From: Gammaproteobacteria bacterium
GTDB lineage: Bacteria; Pseudomonadota; Gammaproteobacteria; Enterobacterales; Psychrobiaceae
Reading direction: 5' to 3'
Assembly (NCBI GenBank): GCA_013214945.1
Contig: JABSRT010000006.1
Coordinates: 1 to 64,000 of the forward strand
DNA: 64,000 nt
This document shows, piece by piece, positions 35,636 to 44,524 of this stretch; position 1 is the stretch's first letter; each line of letters starts with the position of its first letter. The position numbers and the translations under genes were made by a program. Below the pieces are notes generated by a model, which saw only the letters and a list, made by a program, of their open reading frames with translations, was not told the DNA's origin and did not search any database.

Positions 35636-36640
35636 ATGATTAACTTTGCACTATTAGGCGCAGGACGTATTGGCACCATGCACGCAGGTATTATTGCTGC
35701 GTCATCACAAGCTAATTTGGCGTATGTTTACGATACTTATCAGCCAGCTTCTCAAGAGTTAGCCCAAAAATATCAAGCGGTATCAGTTGAGTCGATTGAA
35801 CAAATTTTGGCAGACGACAGCATTGATGCGTTGCTGATAGCGACTAGCACAGATACTCACGTGGAGTTAATTGCCAAAGGTGCGCTAGCCGGCAAAGCAA
35901 TTTTCTGTGAAAAGCCGATTGATCTAAGCACCGATTTAGTTCGTCAATGTTGGGACAAAATTAAAGATTGTCAGGTACCGATTCAAATTGGCTTTAATCG
36001 CCGCTTTGATCCAACCCATGCCGGATTACAGCAACAGCTGAGCCAAGGTGAAGTTGGCAAACTAGAACAGCTTATTATTACCAGTCGTGATCCCGCAATG
36101 GCACCCGCTGAATATTTACGTCATTCTGGTGGTATTTTCCGTGACATGATCATTCATGATTTTGACATGTTTCGTTTTATCACTGGGGAAGAAGCGACCG
36201 AAATTCATGCGGTTGGCAGTATCTTAATTGATCCAGATTTAGCCGAAATTGGCGATGTTGATAGCGTGATGTTAACGCTTAAAACCGCTTCGGGTAAGCT
36301 ATGTCATATCAATGGTGCCAGACGTTGTGTTTACGGGTACGATCAGCGTATTGAAGCCTTTGGCAGTGCGGGCATGTTGCAGTCAAATAACCCGCGTCCG
36401 AACAGTGTTAGCAAATCAACGGCCGACAATACCGATAGTCAAAGCGTGTTAAATCCATTCTTTATTGAACGTTATGAAGCGGCTTACCGTGCCCAGTTTG
36501 ATAGCTTTGTTGATGCGGTAAAAAATAACACACCAACCTCGCCATCATTTGTTGATGGCATGAAAGCGCAGATAATGGCCGATGCAGCGCAGCAATCACT
36601 AGTTAGTGGTCTGCCAGTGAAGCTTGATTGGTCTGTATAG
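35636..36640 (+). CDS. iolG: myo-Inositol 2-dehydrogenase
   Basis: A 334-residue Gfo/Idh/MocA enzyme that oxidises myo-inositol to 2-keto-myo-inositol with NAD. Rossmann motif ALLGAGRIGTMHAG, EKPIDLS with the catalytic lysine, GFNRRFDPTH and FRDMIIHDFDMFRF match IolG. I start at the ATG at 35636, two bases after the iolB stop and with AAGGAT upstream; the frame stays open 27 codons further into iolB without reason to use it. Third gene of the regulator-iolB-iolG unit. Confidence 0.92.
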   Translation: MINFALLGAGRIGTMHAGIIAASSQANLAYVYDTYQPASQELAQKYQAVSVESIEQILADDSIDALLIATSTDTHVELIAKGALAGKAIFCEKPIDLSTDLVRQCWDKIKDCQVPIQIGFNRRFDPTHAGLQQQLSQGEVGKLEQLIITSRDPAMAPAEYLRHSGGIFRDMIIHDFDMFRFITGEEATEIHAVGSILIDPDLAEIGDVDSVMLTLKTASGKLCHINGARRCVYGYDQRIEAFGSAGMLQSNNPRPNSVSKSTADNTDSQSVLNPFFIERYEAAYRAQFDSFVDAVKNNTPTSPSFVDGMKAQIMADAAQQSLVSGLPVKLDWSV

Positions 36641-36687
36641 CCTAAAACCCCTCGTAGTAGCTCGCAACTGTTGGTCTAAGTTGCTTT

Positions 36688-36716
36688 GCCTCAATCAATT
36701 GATTGGGGCCTTTTTA
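36688..36716 (+). terminator. Rho-independent terminator after iolG
   Basis: GCCTCAATCA folds back on TGATTGGGGC, followed by CTTTTTA. It lies about 48 bp after the iolG stop. Confidence 0.85.
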
Positions 36717-36819
36717 TGTTGGCATTACCCCCTTTTTATCTACGGTATAAATTAATATCAATTTGATTAATAAAGTGATTATCTACTTACTGGAATTGAT
36801 ATAATGAGGAACTCGAGTT

Positions 36820-37560
36820 ATGTTGATTACTGACCCATGGTTTTATATCACGGCTATTCCAGCCATTTTAATTTATGGCATCGGCAAAGGCGGTTTAGGT
36901 GGCGCATTAGGCATTATTGCGGTGCCGTTGATGGCGTTAACGGTTGACCCCTTGCAAGCGGCGGCTATTTTATTGCCAATTCTGTGTCTAATGGATATCT
37001 TTGCGGTTAAAATTCATTATCGTTACGCTGATTATCCGTTGCTTAAAGAGATGCTGCCGGGCGCTTTAGTTGGAATTTTTTTAGCCGGTATATTTCTTAG
37101 TGTGATACCCATCGCCGGTGTAAGCATGTTGATTGGTTTTTTGTCATTGGTCTTTTGCGTGCAATATGCCTTTTTAAAAAACGATAAACAAGCGATTGGT
37201 GGTGCATGGTTTTGGTGTATGCTCGGTGGTTTCTCTAGTACCACCATTCATGCTGGTGGCGGACCCGTTAGTATTTATTTACTGCCTAAAAAACTTGAAA
37301 AAGTCAGCTTAGTAGCGACAATGGCCGTATTGTTTGGGATCATGAATCTATTTAAACTGATCCCTTATGCGGCATTAGGCAGCTTTGACTCCACTAATTT
37401 GTTCACGGCGCTGGTATTAATGCCTCTTGCACCAGTCGGGGTCAAGCTCGGGGTGCTGTTACTACATAAAGTCGGCCAGTCGTTGATTTATCGGCTGTGT
37501 TATCTGTTTTTATTTCTGTCGGGGCTAAAATTGCTCAGCGATGGATTTTCTTCATGGTAA
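36820..37560 (+). CDS. TSUP family (TauE/SafE) membrane permease
   Basis: A 246-residue protein with about eight helices. The first repeat carries YGIGKGGLGGALGIIAVPLMAL and the second GGFSSTTIHAGGGPVSIYLLP, the paired glycine-rich motifs of the family. Members export sulfite or sulfonates, or move other small anions; the substrate here is unknown. It is 9 bp upstream of an EamA permease on the same strand, so the two may be co-expressed. It differs clearly from the other TSUP protein of this window. Confidence 0.88.
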   Translation: MLITDPWFYITAIPAILIYGIGKGGLGGALGIIAVPLMALTVDPLQAAAILLPILCLMDIFAVKIHYRYADYPLLKEMLPGALVGIFLAGIFLSVIPIAGVSMLIGFLSLVFCVQYAFLKNDKQAIGGAWFWCMLGGFSSTTIHAGGGPVSIYLLPKKLEKVSLVATMAVLFGIMNLFKLIPYAALGSFDSTNLFTALVLMPLAPVGVKLGVLLLHKVGQSLIYRLCYLFLFLSGLKLLSDGFSSW

Positions 37561-37569
37561 GGGAATTTA

Positions 37570-38487
37570 GTGATCAATTTATCGCAATCTAGACAAGCAG
37601 AATTGGTGCTTGTTGCCACGACGATCATTGCGGCGTCAGGCTGGATATTTTCAAAACAAGCGATTGCTGGTTTGCCTGCTTTTGGCTTTATTGGTTTGCG
37701 ATTTTTGATTGCGTCACTGTGCTTGCTGCCTTTTTGTTATCGTTCTTTTTCTCAAGTTAAACCGGGGTTATTAATCAAAGGTTTTTTGATTGGCGGGCTG
37801 TTAGGCAGTGGTTTAATGCTGTGGATTTACGCGGTATCCATTAGCGATACATTGGGCGAGGGCGCGTTTATTATGAGCCTGTCGATGTTGTTTGTGCCTT
37901 TGGTCGCTTGGCCATTATTTGGCAACAAGCCGGGCCGCTCTTTTTGGCGCGCCATTCCTTTTGCGATAGCCGGTTTAATCTTGCTCGCGGCTGCTAATGG
38001 CTGGCAGCAATCAAGCAGTCAATTGTGGTTTGCATTGGCGGCGCTGATGTTAGCGGTTCATTTTAATGTTAACAGCCGTTACGCCCAGCGTATTCCGGTC
38101 TTGTTATTAACCTGCTTACAGTTGTTCGGTACTGGTTTAATTGGGCTGATACTATCGTTTTGGTTCGATGTTTGGCCCGAAAGCGTCTCGAATAGTACGT
38201 GGGGCTGGTTTACCTTAAGTGTCTTAGTCGCCACTAGCTTACGTTATGTTTTACAAACGTTGGGCCAAAAAGGCACCAGCAACGAAAATGCAGCCATTAT
38301 TATGATTTTAGAGCCGATGTGGACGTTAATTTTTAGTATGTTGTGGTTTGCTGAAACGATGTCTGCGGTTAAAGTGGCGGGTTGTGTTCTGATCTTGTTT
38401 TCTATTTTAATCAATCGAAGCGGCGATAAAATGATGGCATTTTTGCAGTCAGGTAAAAATGCCATCAGGGTTAAACTCTTTCGTTAA
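37570..38487 (+). CDS. EamA/DMT family transporter
   Basis: A 305-residue protein with ten predicted helices in two EamA repeats (TTIIAASGWIFSKQAIAG at the first; the second begins near LWFALAALMLAVHFNVNSRYA). Probably exports an amino acid or other small metabolite; unassigned. The translation start used is GTG at 37570, preceded by AAGGGAA at the end of the TSUP gene. Likely the second gene of a two-gene unit, ended by the hairpin at 38499. Confidence 0.85.
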   Translation: MINLSQSRQAELVLVATTIIAASGWIFSKQAIAGLPAFGFIGLRFLIASLCLLPFCYRSFSQVKPGLLIKGFLIGGLLGSGLMLWIYAVSISDTLGEGAFIMSLSMLFVPLVAWPLFGNKPGRSFWRAIPFAIAGLILLAAANGWQQSSSQLWFALAALMLAVHFNVNSRYAQRIPVLLLTCLQLFGTGLIGLILSFWFDVWPESVSNSTWGWFTLSVLVATSLRYVLQTLGQKGTSNENAAIIMILEPMWTLIFSMLWFAETMSAVKVAGCVLILFSILINRSGDKMMAFLQSGKNAIRVKLFR

Positions 38488-38498
38488 TTAAGTTTGTT

Positions 38499-38529
38499 AA
38501 ATTAGGCCGTTAAATTATACGGCTAATTT
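38499..38529. terminator. Bidirectional hairpin between convergent genes
   Basis: AAATTAG-G-CCGT pairs with ACGGCTAATTT (one bulged G) between the EamA gene (+) and the carboxypeptidase gene (-), with A/T-rich flanks on both sides suiting termination in both directions. It touches the carboxypeptidase stop codon. Confidence 0.6.
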
Positions 38530-40009
38530 AAAGGTAGCGCTTCATCAGGTGGCGCTTAAAATGTTCAGGATTAAGTACTTCACCTGTCGCTTGCTTAACT
38601 AACTCATTCGTTTCAAGCGTGCTGGCCTTTGACCAAATGTTTTGCTCAAGCCAACTAAAGATAGGCTCGGGTTGTTGCTTGGTTAAGGCCGCTGCGACAT
38701 CAACCTCTTTTACCATTGCACTCATAAATTGTGCTGCATACATTGCCCCCAGCGTGTAACTTGGGAAATACCCAAAGCTGCCATCGGTCCAGTGAATATC
38801 TTGCATGCAACCGTTGCGGTAATTGCCCGCGGTCGATAGGCCAAGGTATTGCTGCATTTTTTGATCCCATAGCTCAGGAATGTCCTGATATGAAATAGTT
38901 TGGTTAATTAAGTCGCGCTCAATTTCGTAACGTAACATGACATGAGCTGGGTAGGTCAGTTCATCGGCGTCAACCCGAATAAATCCGGGCTGCACTCGGG
39001 TGTAAATTTGTTCTAGATTCGCTGGCGCAAAGACCGCAGGGTTGTTATCGGGAAAATGCTTGGCGGCTAAGGGCGCTAACAATTGGATAAACTCGGTGCT
39101 GCGACCTAACTGCATTTCAAAAAACAGTGATTGTGACTCATGAATGCCCATCGAACGCGCTTCGCCAACGGGCAAACCGCTTAATGCTTTAGGCAAGCCT
39201 TGTTCGTATCTGGCGTGACCCGTTTCGTGAACGATGCCCATCATTGACTGCACAAAATCGTTGTCGTCATAACGGGTAGTAATGCGGGTATCGGTGCTGG
39301 TGCCGCCACAAAATGGGTGTGAGCTAATATCGAGTCGACCATGATTAAAGTCAAAGCCCAGTATATTCATTACCTCAAGCCCGAGTTGTTTCTGCTGCTC
39401 GGTATTATATTTTTCAGTTGCAGCAAGGCACGACTCACTGGCCTGTTTGGCTTGTACTTCTTTAGTTAGCTGCGGCAACCATGTTTTTAAATTACCAAAA
39501 ACCTGATCGAGCTGGGCGCTGGTGACACCGGGTTCGTAAATATCAAGCATGGCATCGTACGCAGAGGTGCCAGCTTGCTCTGCCCTGATCTGGGCTTCCT
39601 CTTGTGACAGTGCCACGACGGCGGCAAAGTTTTTGCTAAAACCTGTCCAGTCATTGTCTTGGCGCTGACTACGCCATGCGTGCTCACATTTAGAACCGGC
39701 CAACGATTTGGCCTGCACTAAGTCGCCAGGCAATACCGTGGCAAGTTGCCACTGGCGTTTCATTTCGCGGAGGCTGGCCCGTTCAGTGTTATTAAGATTT
39801 TCGTTGTTGGCATTTTCAAACAACTCACCCAATTGCGGCGCGGTGGCTAAGTGATGGACATGACCCGACAGTTCGGCCATAGCACTGGCACGGGCATCAT
39901 TACCACCGGCTGGCATCATGGTTGCCTGATCCCAGCCGCAAATTGCGCCGAGGTGATTAAAGTGCGCAATTTTTTGGTATTGTTGTGTCAATTGTTGGTA
40001 GTTTTTCAT
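38528..40009 (-). CDS. M32 family metallocarboxypeptidase
   Basis: A 493-residue cytoplasmic zinc carboxypeptidase of the Taq/Pfu type that removes C-terminal residues from peptides. The HExxH motif is HETGH at residues 261-265, in GIVHETGHARYEQGLP; further family blocks are GICGWDQATMMPAGG near the N-terminus, HPFCGGTSTDTRITTRY, and MGIHESQSLFFEMQLGRS, which holds the third ligand Glu. Full family length. It stands alone, divergent from the glycerate kinase. Confidence 0.96.
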   Translation of the reverse strand: MKNYQQLTQQYQKIAHFNHLGAICGWDQATMMPAGGNDARASAMAELSGHVHHLATAPQLGELFENANNENLNNTERASLREMKRQWQLATVLPGDLVQAKSLAGSKCEHAWRSQRQDNDWTGFSKNFAAVVALSQEEAQIRAEQAGTSAYDAMLDIYEPGVTSAQLDQVFGNLKTWLPQLTKEVQAKQASESCLAATEKYNTEQQKQLGLEVMNILGFDFNHGRLDISSHPFCGGTSTDTRITTRYDDNDFVQSMMGIVHETGHARYEQGLPKALSGLPVGEARSMGIHESQSLFFEMQLGRSTEFIQLLAPLAAKHFPDNNPAVFAPANLEQIYTRVQPGFIRVDADELTYPAHVMLRYEIERDLINQTISYQDIPELWDQKMQQYLGLSTAGNYRNGCMQDIHWTDGSFGYFPSYTLGAMYAAQFMSAMVKEVDVAAALTKQQPEPIFSWLEQNIWSKASTLETNELVKQATGEVLNPEHFKRHLMKRYL

Positions 40010-40155
40010 TGAGTTATCTGTGTGATAATAAGCTTACTCTAGGGATAACATGAAGCGCTATTAAAAGATAGGTTGCTGTCGTGGTTGTATGGTGAGTATG
40101 ATGCGAAATTGCACGACGAGCACTCGTACTCGCTTATTTAGGAATTAATATTAAA

Positions 40156-41289
40156 ATGAAAATTGTTATTGCATCTGATTCATATAAAGAAAGTTTGTCA
40201 GCGGCGCAAGCGTGTGCGGCGATTAAGCAAGGTATGAGTCGGGTTTTACCCACCGCCGAGTATGTGTTGGCACCTATTGCCGATGGTGGTGAGGGCACAA
40301 TGGCCGCTATCGCTAATGTGTCACCGGGATATTATCATCAGGTGACCGTTAAGGGCCCACTGAGCGATGAAGTGAACGCAAAGTTATTGCAATTGGACAA
40401 TAACACTTGGGTGATTGAAGTCGCCGAGGCCTGTGGTTTGGCGTTGCTAACAAGTGAGCATCGTAATCCATTATTAACCAGCAGTTATGGCGTGGGTCAA
40501 TTGATGAGCGCAGCGTTAGATTGGGGTTGTAGCACGATTATTGTTGGCTTAGGTGGCAGTGCCACTAATGACGGTGGCGCTGGCATGCTGGCGGCATTGG
40601 GCGCACGTTTTTATAATGATAGTGACGAGTTGTTTGTGCCAACCGGCGGCACGTTGAGTCAAATTGCTAAACTCGATATGACACGATTCGATCAACGCTT
40701 ATCGCAGTGTAAAGTTGTGTTAGCGTGCGATGTTACCGCGCCGCTATGCGGTGAGCTTGGGGCAACTTATATGTTTGGGCCGCAAAAAGGCGCAACCGCG
40801 GCAGATTTACCACTGCTGGATCAGGGCCTGCTGCACTTTGCCGACGCGCTAGTTAAGCATGGCGGTGCTGATATCCGCTTAGAGCCAGGTGCTGGCGCTG
40901 CTGGTGGTTTTGGTGCTGGCTTAATGTCGTTGTTTGGGCTTAAAGTTCACTCGGGTATCGATGTGGTGTTAGATGCGATTGGTTTTGATGGTTTGTTGCA
41001 AGATGCATCCTTGGTGATTACCGGTGAAGGCTTGGTTGATGGTCAAACTGAGCATGGGAAAGCGCCAATTGGGGTGGCGAAACGGGCAAAGGCCCAAGGC
41101 ATTTCAACCTTGTTGCTGTGCGGTGGCATGGCTGATGGATATCAGGCGGTTTATGATCATGGGATCGATGCGGTATTTTCAGCCACTCCTAAGGTGCTTG
41201 ATTTACCGACGGCACTGGGGCAAGCGACAGATAATTTAGCCAACTTAGCTGAAAATGTCGCACGTTTAGTGCAGTTGAAAATAGCCTAA
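40156..41289 (+). CDS. Glycerate kinase
   Basis: A 377-residue enzyme of the GarK/GlxK type that phosphorylates D-glycerate (2-phosphoglycerate is the usual product of this type). Opening MKIVIASDSYKESLSAAQACAAIKQG, GGSATNDGGAGMLAALGARF, PGAGAAGGFGAGLM and ITGEGLVDGQTEHGKAP are family hallmarks. No glyoxylate or glucarate genes adjoin it, so which pathway supplies glycerate is not shown; serine, glyoxylate or osmolyte breakdown are possible. It is convergent with dddT across a hairpin. Confidence 0.94.
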   Translation: MKIVIASDSYKESLSAAQACAAIKQGMSRVLPTAEYVLAPIADGGEGTMAAIANVSPGYYHQVTVKGPLSDEVNAKLLQLDNNTWVIEVAEACGLALLTSEHRNPLLTSSYGVGQLMSAALDWGCSTIIVGLGGSATNDGGAGMLAALGARFYNDSDELFVPTGGTLSQIAKLDMTRFDQRLSQCKVVLACDVTAPLCGELGATYMFGPQKGATAADLPLLDQGLLHFADALVKHGGADIRLEPGAGAAGGFGAGLMSLFGLKVHSGIDVVLDAIGFDGLLQDASLVITGEGLVDGQTEHGKAPIGVAKRAKAQGISTLLLCGGMADGYQAVYDHGIDAVFSATPKVLDLPTALGQATDNLANLAENVARLVQLKIA

Positions 41290-41298
41290 ATTGAAACA

Positions 41299-41324
41299 TT
41301 AGGTGCCAGTTGCCTGACACCTAA
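41299..41324. terminator. Bidirectional hairpin between glycerate kinase and dddT
   Basis: TTAGGTGCCAG and CTGACACCTAA pair with one mismatch around a TTGC loop, in the 47-bp gap between the convergent genes, with an AT-rich flank on the plus-strand side. Confidence 0.6.
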
Positions 41325-41336
41325 ATAATTTATAAC

Positions 41337-42974
41337 TTAAGGCGTTTCAATTGATACATTTTGCTGATGATTGAGCTGAGATTCATCGCTAGTTGTATTA
41401 TTGGTGCTGTTAGTTGATGTTACTTTGTCTGGCGAGCCATCAAGCTCTTGGCGCAGCGATTTATACAAGCCAACAGTGGTTAATATTAAGACCACTGAGT
41501 AAGGTAACGCGGCAACGATAGAGGCTGTTTGCAAGGCTTTTAAGCCACCGGCGATTAATAACACCGCAGCAACAGCGCCAATCGATAAGCCCCAGAAAAT
41601 ACGGTAGCGCGCTGGTGGGTGTTCTTCACCCATCGATAACAAGGTACAAATAACCAAGGTTGCAGAATCGGCCGAGGTAACAAAATAAGTCACCAATAAT
41701 AGGGTACAAATTGACGCACCTGCGATGGTTACTACTGTGCCCAAATTCATTAGCTCAATAGTGGTAAATAACGCGGTGGTGATGTCTTTATTGACCGCTT
41801 CGACCACGCCGCCGCCACCAAATAGCTCAATAAATATAGCGGTATTGCCAAAGATTGAAATCCAAAAGGTTGCGAGCAATGTTGGCGCCAGTAAAACCCC
41901 GGTCACAAATTCTCTGATAGTACGACCCTTTGAAATGCGAGCGATAAACATGCCAACAAATGGAGTCCAAGCTATCCACCAACCCCAGTAAAAGATGGTC
42001 CACCAACCTTGCCATTGGCCTTTTGGATCGGGATCAACCCAGAAACCTAACGCGAGGGTGTTTTCGATATAATCGCCGATATTAGTCGAAAAAGCACCTA
42101 ACAAGTACGAAGTAGGACCAAAGATTAAAAAGAACGCTAAAATAACCCCAGTCAGCTGCATGTTGAATTCACTGAGTAATTTAATGCCTTTGTTAACGCC
42201 ACTTAGCACTGACAAAGTCGCTAACACCGAAATGATCGCGATTAAAATCACTTGATTGATTGAGCTTACTTCCATGCCAAACAGGTAGTTAAGCCCGGCA
42301 TTCATTTGTTGCGCGCCAAGACCTAATGATGTCGCGATCCCAAACACAGTGCCAAAAACTGCGAGTAAGTCAGCAGCGTGGCCAATAGGTCCGTAAATTC
42401 GCTCGCCAAAAATAGGGTATAAACCAGAGCGAACCGACAGTGGCAAACCTTTGCGGTAAGAGAAATACGCTAACGCTAAGCCAGCAATAGCGAATAAGCC
42501 CCAGCCATGCAGGCCCCAATGGAAAATACTAATGCGCATCGCCACTTGTGCAGCTTCAACCGATAGCGCTTGCCCTTCGGCAATAAACGGGTTGCTTTGA
42601 AAATGATAAATCGGTTCTGCAATGCTCCAAAACAAAATGCCAATGCCAATTCCTGCACCAAATAGCATTGAAAACCATGAGAAAAAGCTATATTGCGGCT
42701 TTTCATCGTCTTGGCCGAGTTTAATTTTTCCGTAGCGGCTAAAAATTGTGTAAATAGCTAAAAACAGGAATACGTTAACTATTCCAACGTAATACCACGC
42801 CAAATCTGTGGCGATAAAAGCTTTAGCAGCGCTGTAAATTGAGTCGGCATATTTAGGGTCGAGGATGGTAAATAATACAAAGGCGATGACCAGTATGGCT
42901 GAGCCCACTGCCATCACAGGATTGACTCCGGAAAACAATCCTTTGTCATTGATCATGTTAGGAATGTTTTTCAT
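41337..42974 (-). CDS. dddT: BCCT family transporter, probable DMSP importer
   Basis: A 545-residue betaine/choline/carnitine transporter with 12 helices. Family markers: FFSWFSMLFGAGIGIGILFWSIAEP, the glycine-rich helix-1 signature, and WTIFYWGWWIAWTPFVGMFIARISKGRTIREF, including the tryptophan-rich substrate box of helix 8. A hydrophilic tail of ~45 residues follows the last helix. Its position beside a LysR gene and dddD matches the DddT arrangement of DMSP-degrading gammaproteobacteria, so DMSP is the likely substrate; glycine betaine or choline are possible as well. Confidence 0.88.
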   Translation of the reverse strand: MKNIPNMINDKGLFSGVNPVMAVGSAILVIAFVLFTILDPKYADSIYSAAKAFIATDLAWYYVGIVNVFLFLAIYTIFSRYGKIKLGQDDEKPQYSFFSWFSMLFGAGIGIGILFWSIAEPIYHFQSNPFIAEGQALSVEAAQVAMRISIFHWGLHGWGLFAIAGLALAYFSYRKGLPLSVRSGLYPIFGERIYGPIGHAADLLAVFGTVFGIATSLGLGAQQMNAGLNYLFGMEVSSINQVILIAIISVLATLSVLSGVNKGIKLLSEFNMQLTGVILAFFLIFGPTSYLLGAFSTNIGDYIENTLALGFWVDPDPKGQWQGWWTIFYWGWWIAWTPFVGMFIARISKGRTIREFVTGVLLAPTLLATFWISIFGNTAIFIELFGGGGVVEAVNKDITTALFTTIELMNLGTVVTIAGASICTLLLVTYFVTSADSATLVICTLLSMGEEHPPARYRIFWGLSIGAVAAVLLIAGGLKALQTASIVAALPYSVVLILTTVGLYKSLRQELDGSPDKVTSTNSTNNTTSDESQLNHQQNVSIETP

Positions 42975-43171
42975 GACAGTATCCCTGTATCTGGCAATAT
43001 TTTTTTCGCTGTCAATTGATCGGAAAAAAATATTGGAACTAAATTATTATTTTTTTTATCCATTTTATTATTCTTCTTCGGTTAAGTTTAGGGGCACCAG
43101 AAGTCAAAGAGCTGAGTTCTGAAACAAGGTTAAGCAATGACCAAAATCGATACCCGCTCATTTTGTTCAAG

Positions 43172-43187
43172 AGTGAAAACTTTCACA
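43172..43187. promoter_or_regulatory. CRP-like site between dddT and its regulator
   Basis: AGTGAAAACTTTCACA matches TGTGA-N6-TCACA at nine of ten core positions with the correct spacing. It lies in the divergent 349-bp region between dddT (-) and the LysR gene (+), 197 and 136 bp from their starts, and suggests carbon-source control. Confidence 0.5.
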
Positions 43188-43210
43188 ATCAATAAAAACC
43201 ATGGCTAAGC

Positions 43211-43227
43211 CATAAAAATATTTATGG
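43211..43227. promoter_or_regulatory. Candidate LysR-regulator operator, copy 1
   Basis: CATAAAAATATTTATGG is a near-palindrome of the LysR type. Its exact reverse complement occurs at 44287-44303, upstream of dddD. This copy lies ~97 bp before the LysR gene and ~236 bp from dddT. No gene is present in the remaining divergent gap. Confidence 0.6.
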
Positions 43228-43323
43228 ATGCAATGAATAATTTATGAAAGACTCGGCAGCAATTGACTATTGAGCGAATTTTATTCGCTTAGCTCGTATA
43301 ACCATGCCAATGGAAATGACAAT

Positions 43324-44217
43324 ATGAAAAAAAGACTCCCCCCACTCAACTGGATTCGATCTTTTGAAGCGGCGGCGCGCCATTTAAGTTTTACCCATGC
43401 TGCGGTTGAATTAAATTTGACTCAGGCGGCTGTCAGCCAACAAGTTAAAGGGCTGGAAAGCCAACTTGGAACGACTCTTTTTAAGCGTTTACCGCGTGGA
43501 TTAGAGCTGACCAATAGTGGCGCAGCATACTTGCCAGCGGTACATGAGTCGATCGACCGATTGTTAGTAGCAACCGAAGAAATCTTTGGTCAAGAGCGTT
43601 CAAACTTGTTGACCATTAAAGTGAATATGGTTTTTTTTATGAATTGGTTAGCGCCAAAAATTGCTAATTTTAGGGCATTGCATCCGGAAATAAATTTACG
43701 GATAACCAGTAATATTTGGGTCGACGATCAAGAATCATCCGCTGATTGTGATTTAGATATTCGTTATGGCAAAGGAAAATGGCGGGCGCTATTAGCCGAT
43801 CGTTTAACTTGGGATGAGCTGTTTCCGGTTTGCAGCCCTCAGTATTTAAAAACCCATGGCTCGCTCGACTCGCCTAAAGATTTAGTTAATCACACCTTAC
43901 TGCATGTGATTGGTTATGAAGAAGGTTGGGGGCATTGGCTAAGTAAAACTAAGCATGAAAATTTAAAAATAGCGCAGGGTTTTCAGCTTGATACCTTAGT
44001 GACAGCATTAGAAATGGCCGCGCTCGGTGAGGGATTAGCGTTAGCGCGTACCAGCTTGGTGACCGACATGCTCGAGTCTGGCCGTTTGGTCGCGCCCTTT
44101 GAGCAACGCGTGGTGACCGACGAGGCATTTTATTTAGTTTATGCCAGTTCACAGTTACGCCATCCTCACGCTGAAACGTTTAGAAATTGGTTGTTACAAC
44201 AAATTAGCCCGCCATAA
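43324..44217 (+). CDS. LysR-family regulator of the DMSP genes (GcvA-like)
   Basis: A 297-residue LysR regulator. N-terminal winged helix (PLNWIRSFEAAARHLSFTHAAVELNLTQAAVSQQVKGLESQLG) and a C-terminal effector domain of the GcvA type. I chose the ATG at 43324, which starts the standard family N-terminus and has a GGAAATGAC upstream; an ATG 18 codons earlier is possible. Lying between dddT and dddD, it corresponds by position to DddR/DddZ-type regulators. It likely responds to DMSP or a product such as 3-hydroxypropionate, and the duplicated 17-bp motif is its probable binding site. Confidence 0.85.
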   Translation: MKKRLPPLNWIRSFEAAARHLSFTHAAVELNLTQAAVSQQVKGLESQLGTTLFKRLPRGLELTNSGAAYLPAVHESIDRLLVATEEIFGQERSNLLTIKVNMVFFMNWLAPKIANFRALHPEINLRITSNIWVDDQESSADCDLDIRYGKGKWRALLADRLTWDELFPVCSPQYLKTHGSLDSPKDLVNHTLLHVIGYEEGWGHWLSKTKHENLKIAQGFQLDTLVTALEMAALGEGLALARTSLVTDMLESGRLVAPFEQRVVTDEAFYLVYASSQLRHPHAETFRNWLLQQISPP

Positions 44218-44286
44218 TTGCAACTTGCCCGAGATCCACTTTAAGTAATGTCGGTTAAATCTCATTGCAGCGACGACACCCGGTAG

Positions 44287-44303
44287 CCATAAATATTTTT
44301 ATG
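44287..44303. promoter_or_regulatory. Candidate LysR-regulator operator, copy 2 (upstream of dddD)
   Basis: Exact 17-base reverse complement of 43211-43227. It lies 222 bp upstream of dddD in the 307-bp gap after the regulator gene. The remainder of that gap is AT-rich with no gene; no clear sigma-70 promoter was identified. Confidence 0.6.
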
Positions 44304-44524
44304 TCAATGGGGTGTTTTTTATTGCTGGTTCGATGTTCCGTGAAATCCTATTATCGCTCTATCGATTAACTCAACGATTTTGACAAAACAATAAATTGAG
44401 CTAATTATTTAATATATAACAATATTATTTTTATTTAATCTCGGTCATGGATTAGGGGTATCGCTAGGTTTCGCGGTGTCACCAGCGCTGAAGGGCGAAT
44501 AAAAAGAGCATAAGGACTATCTAG

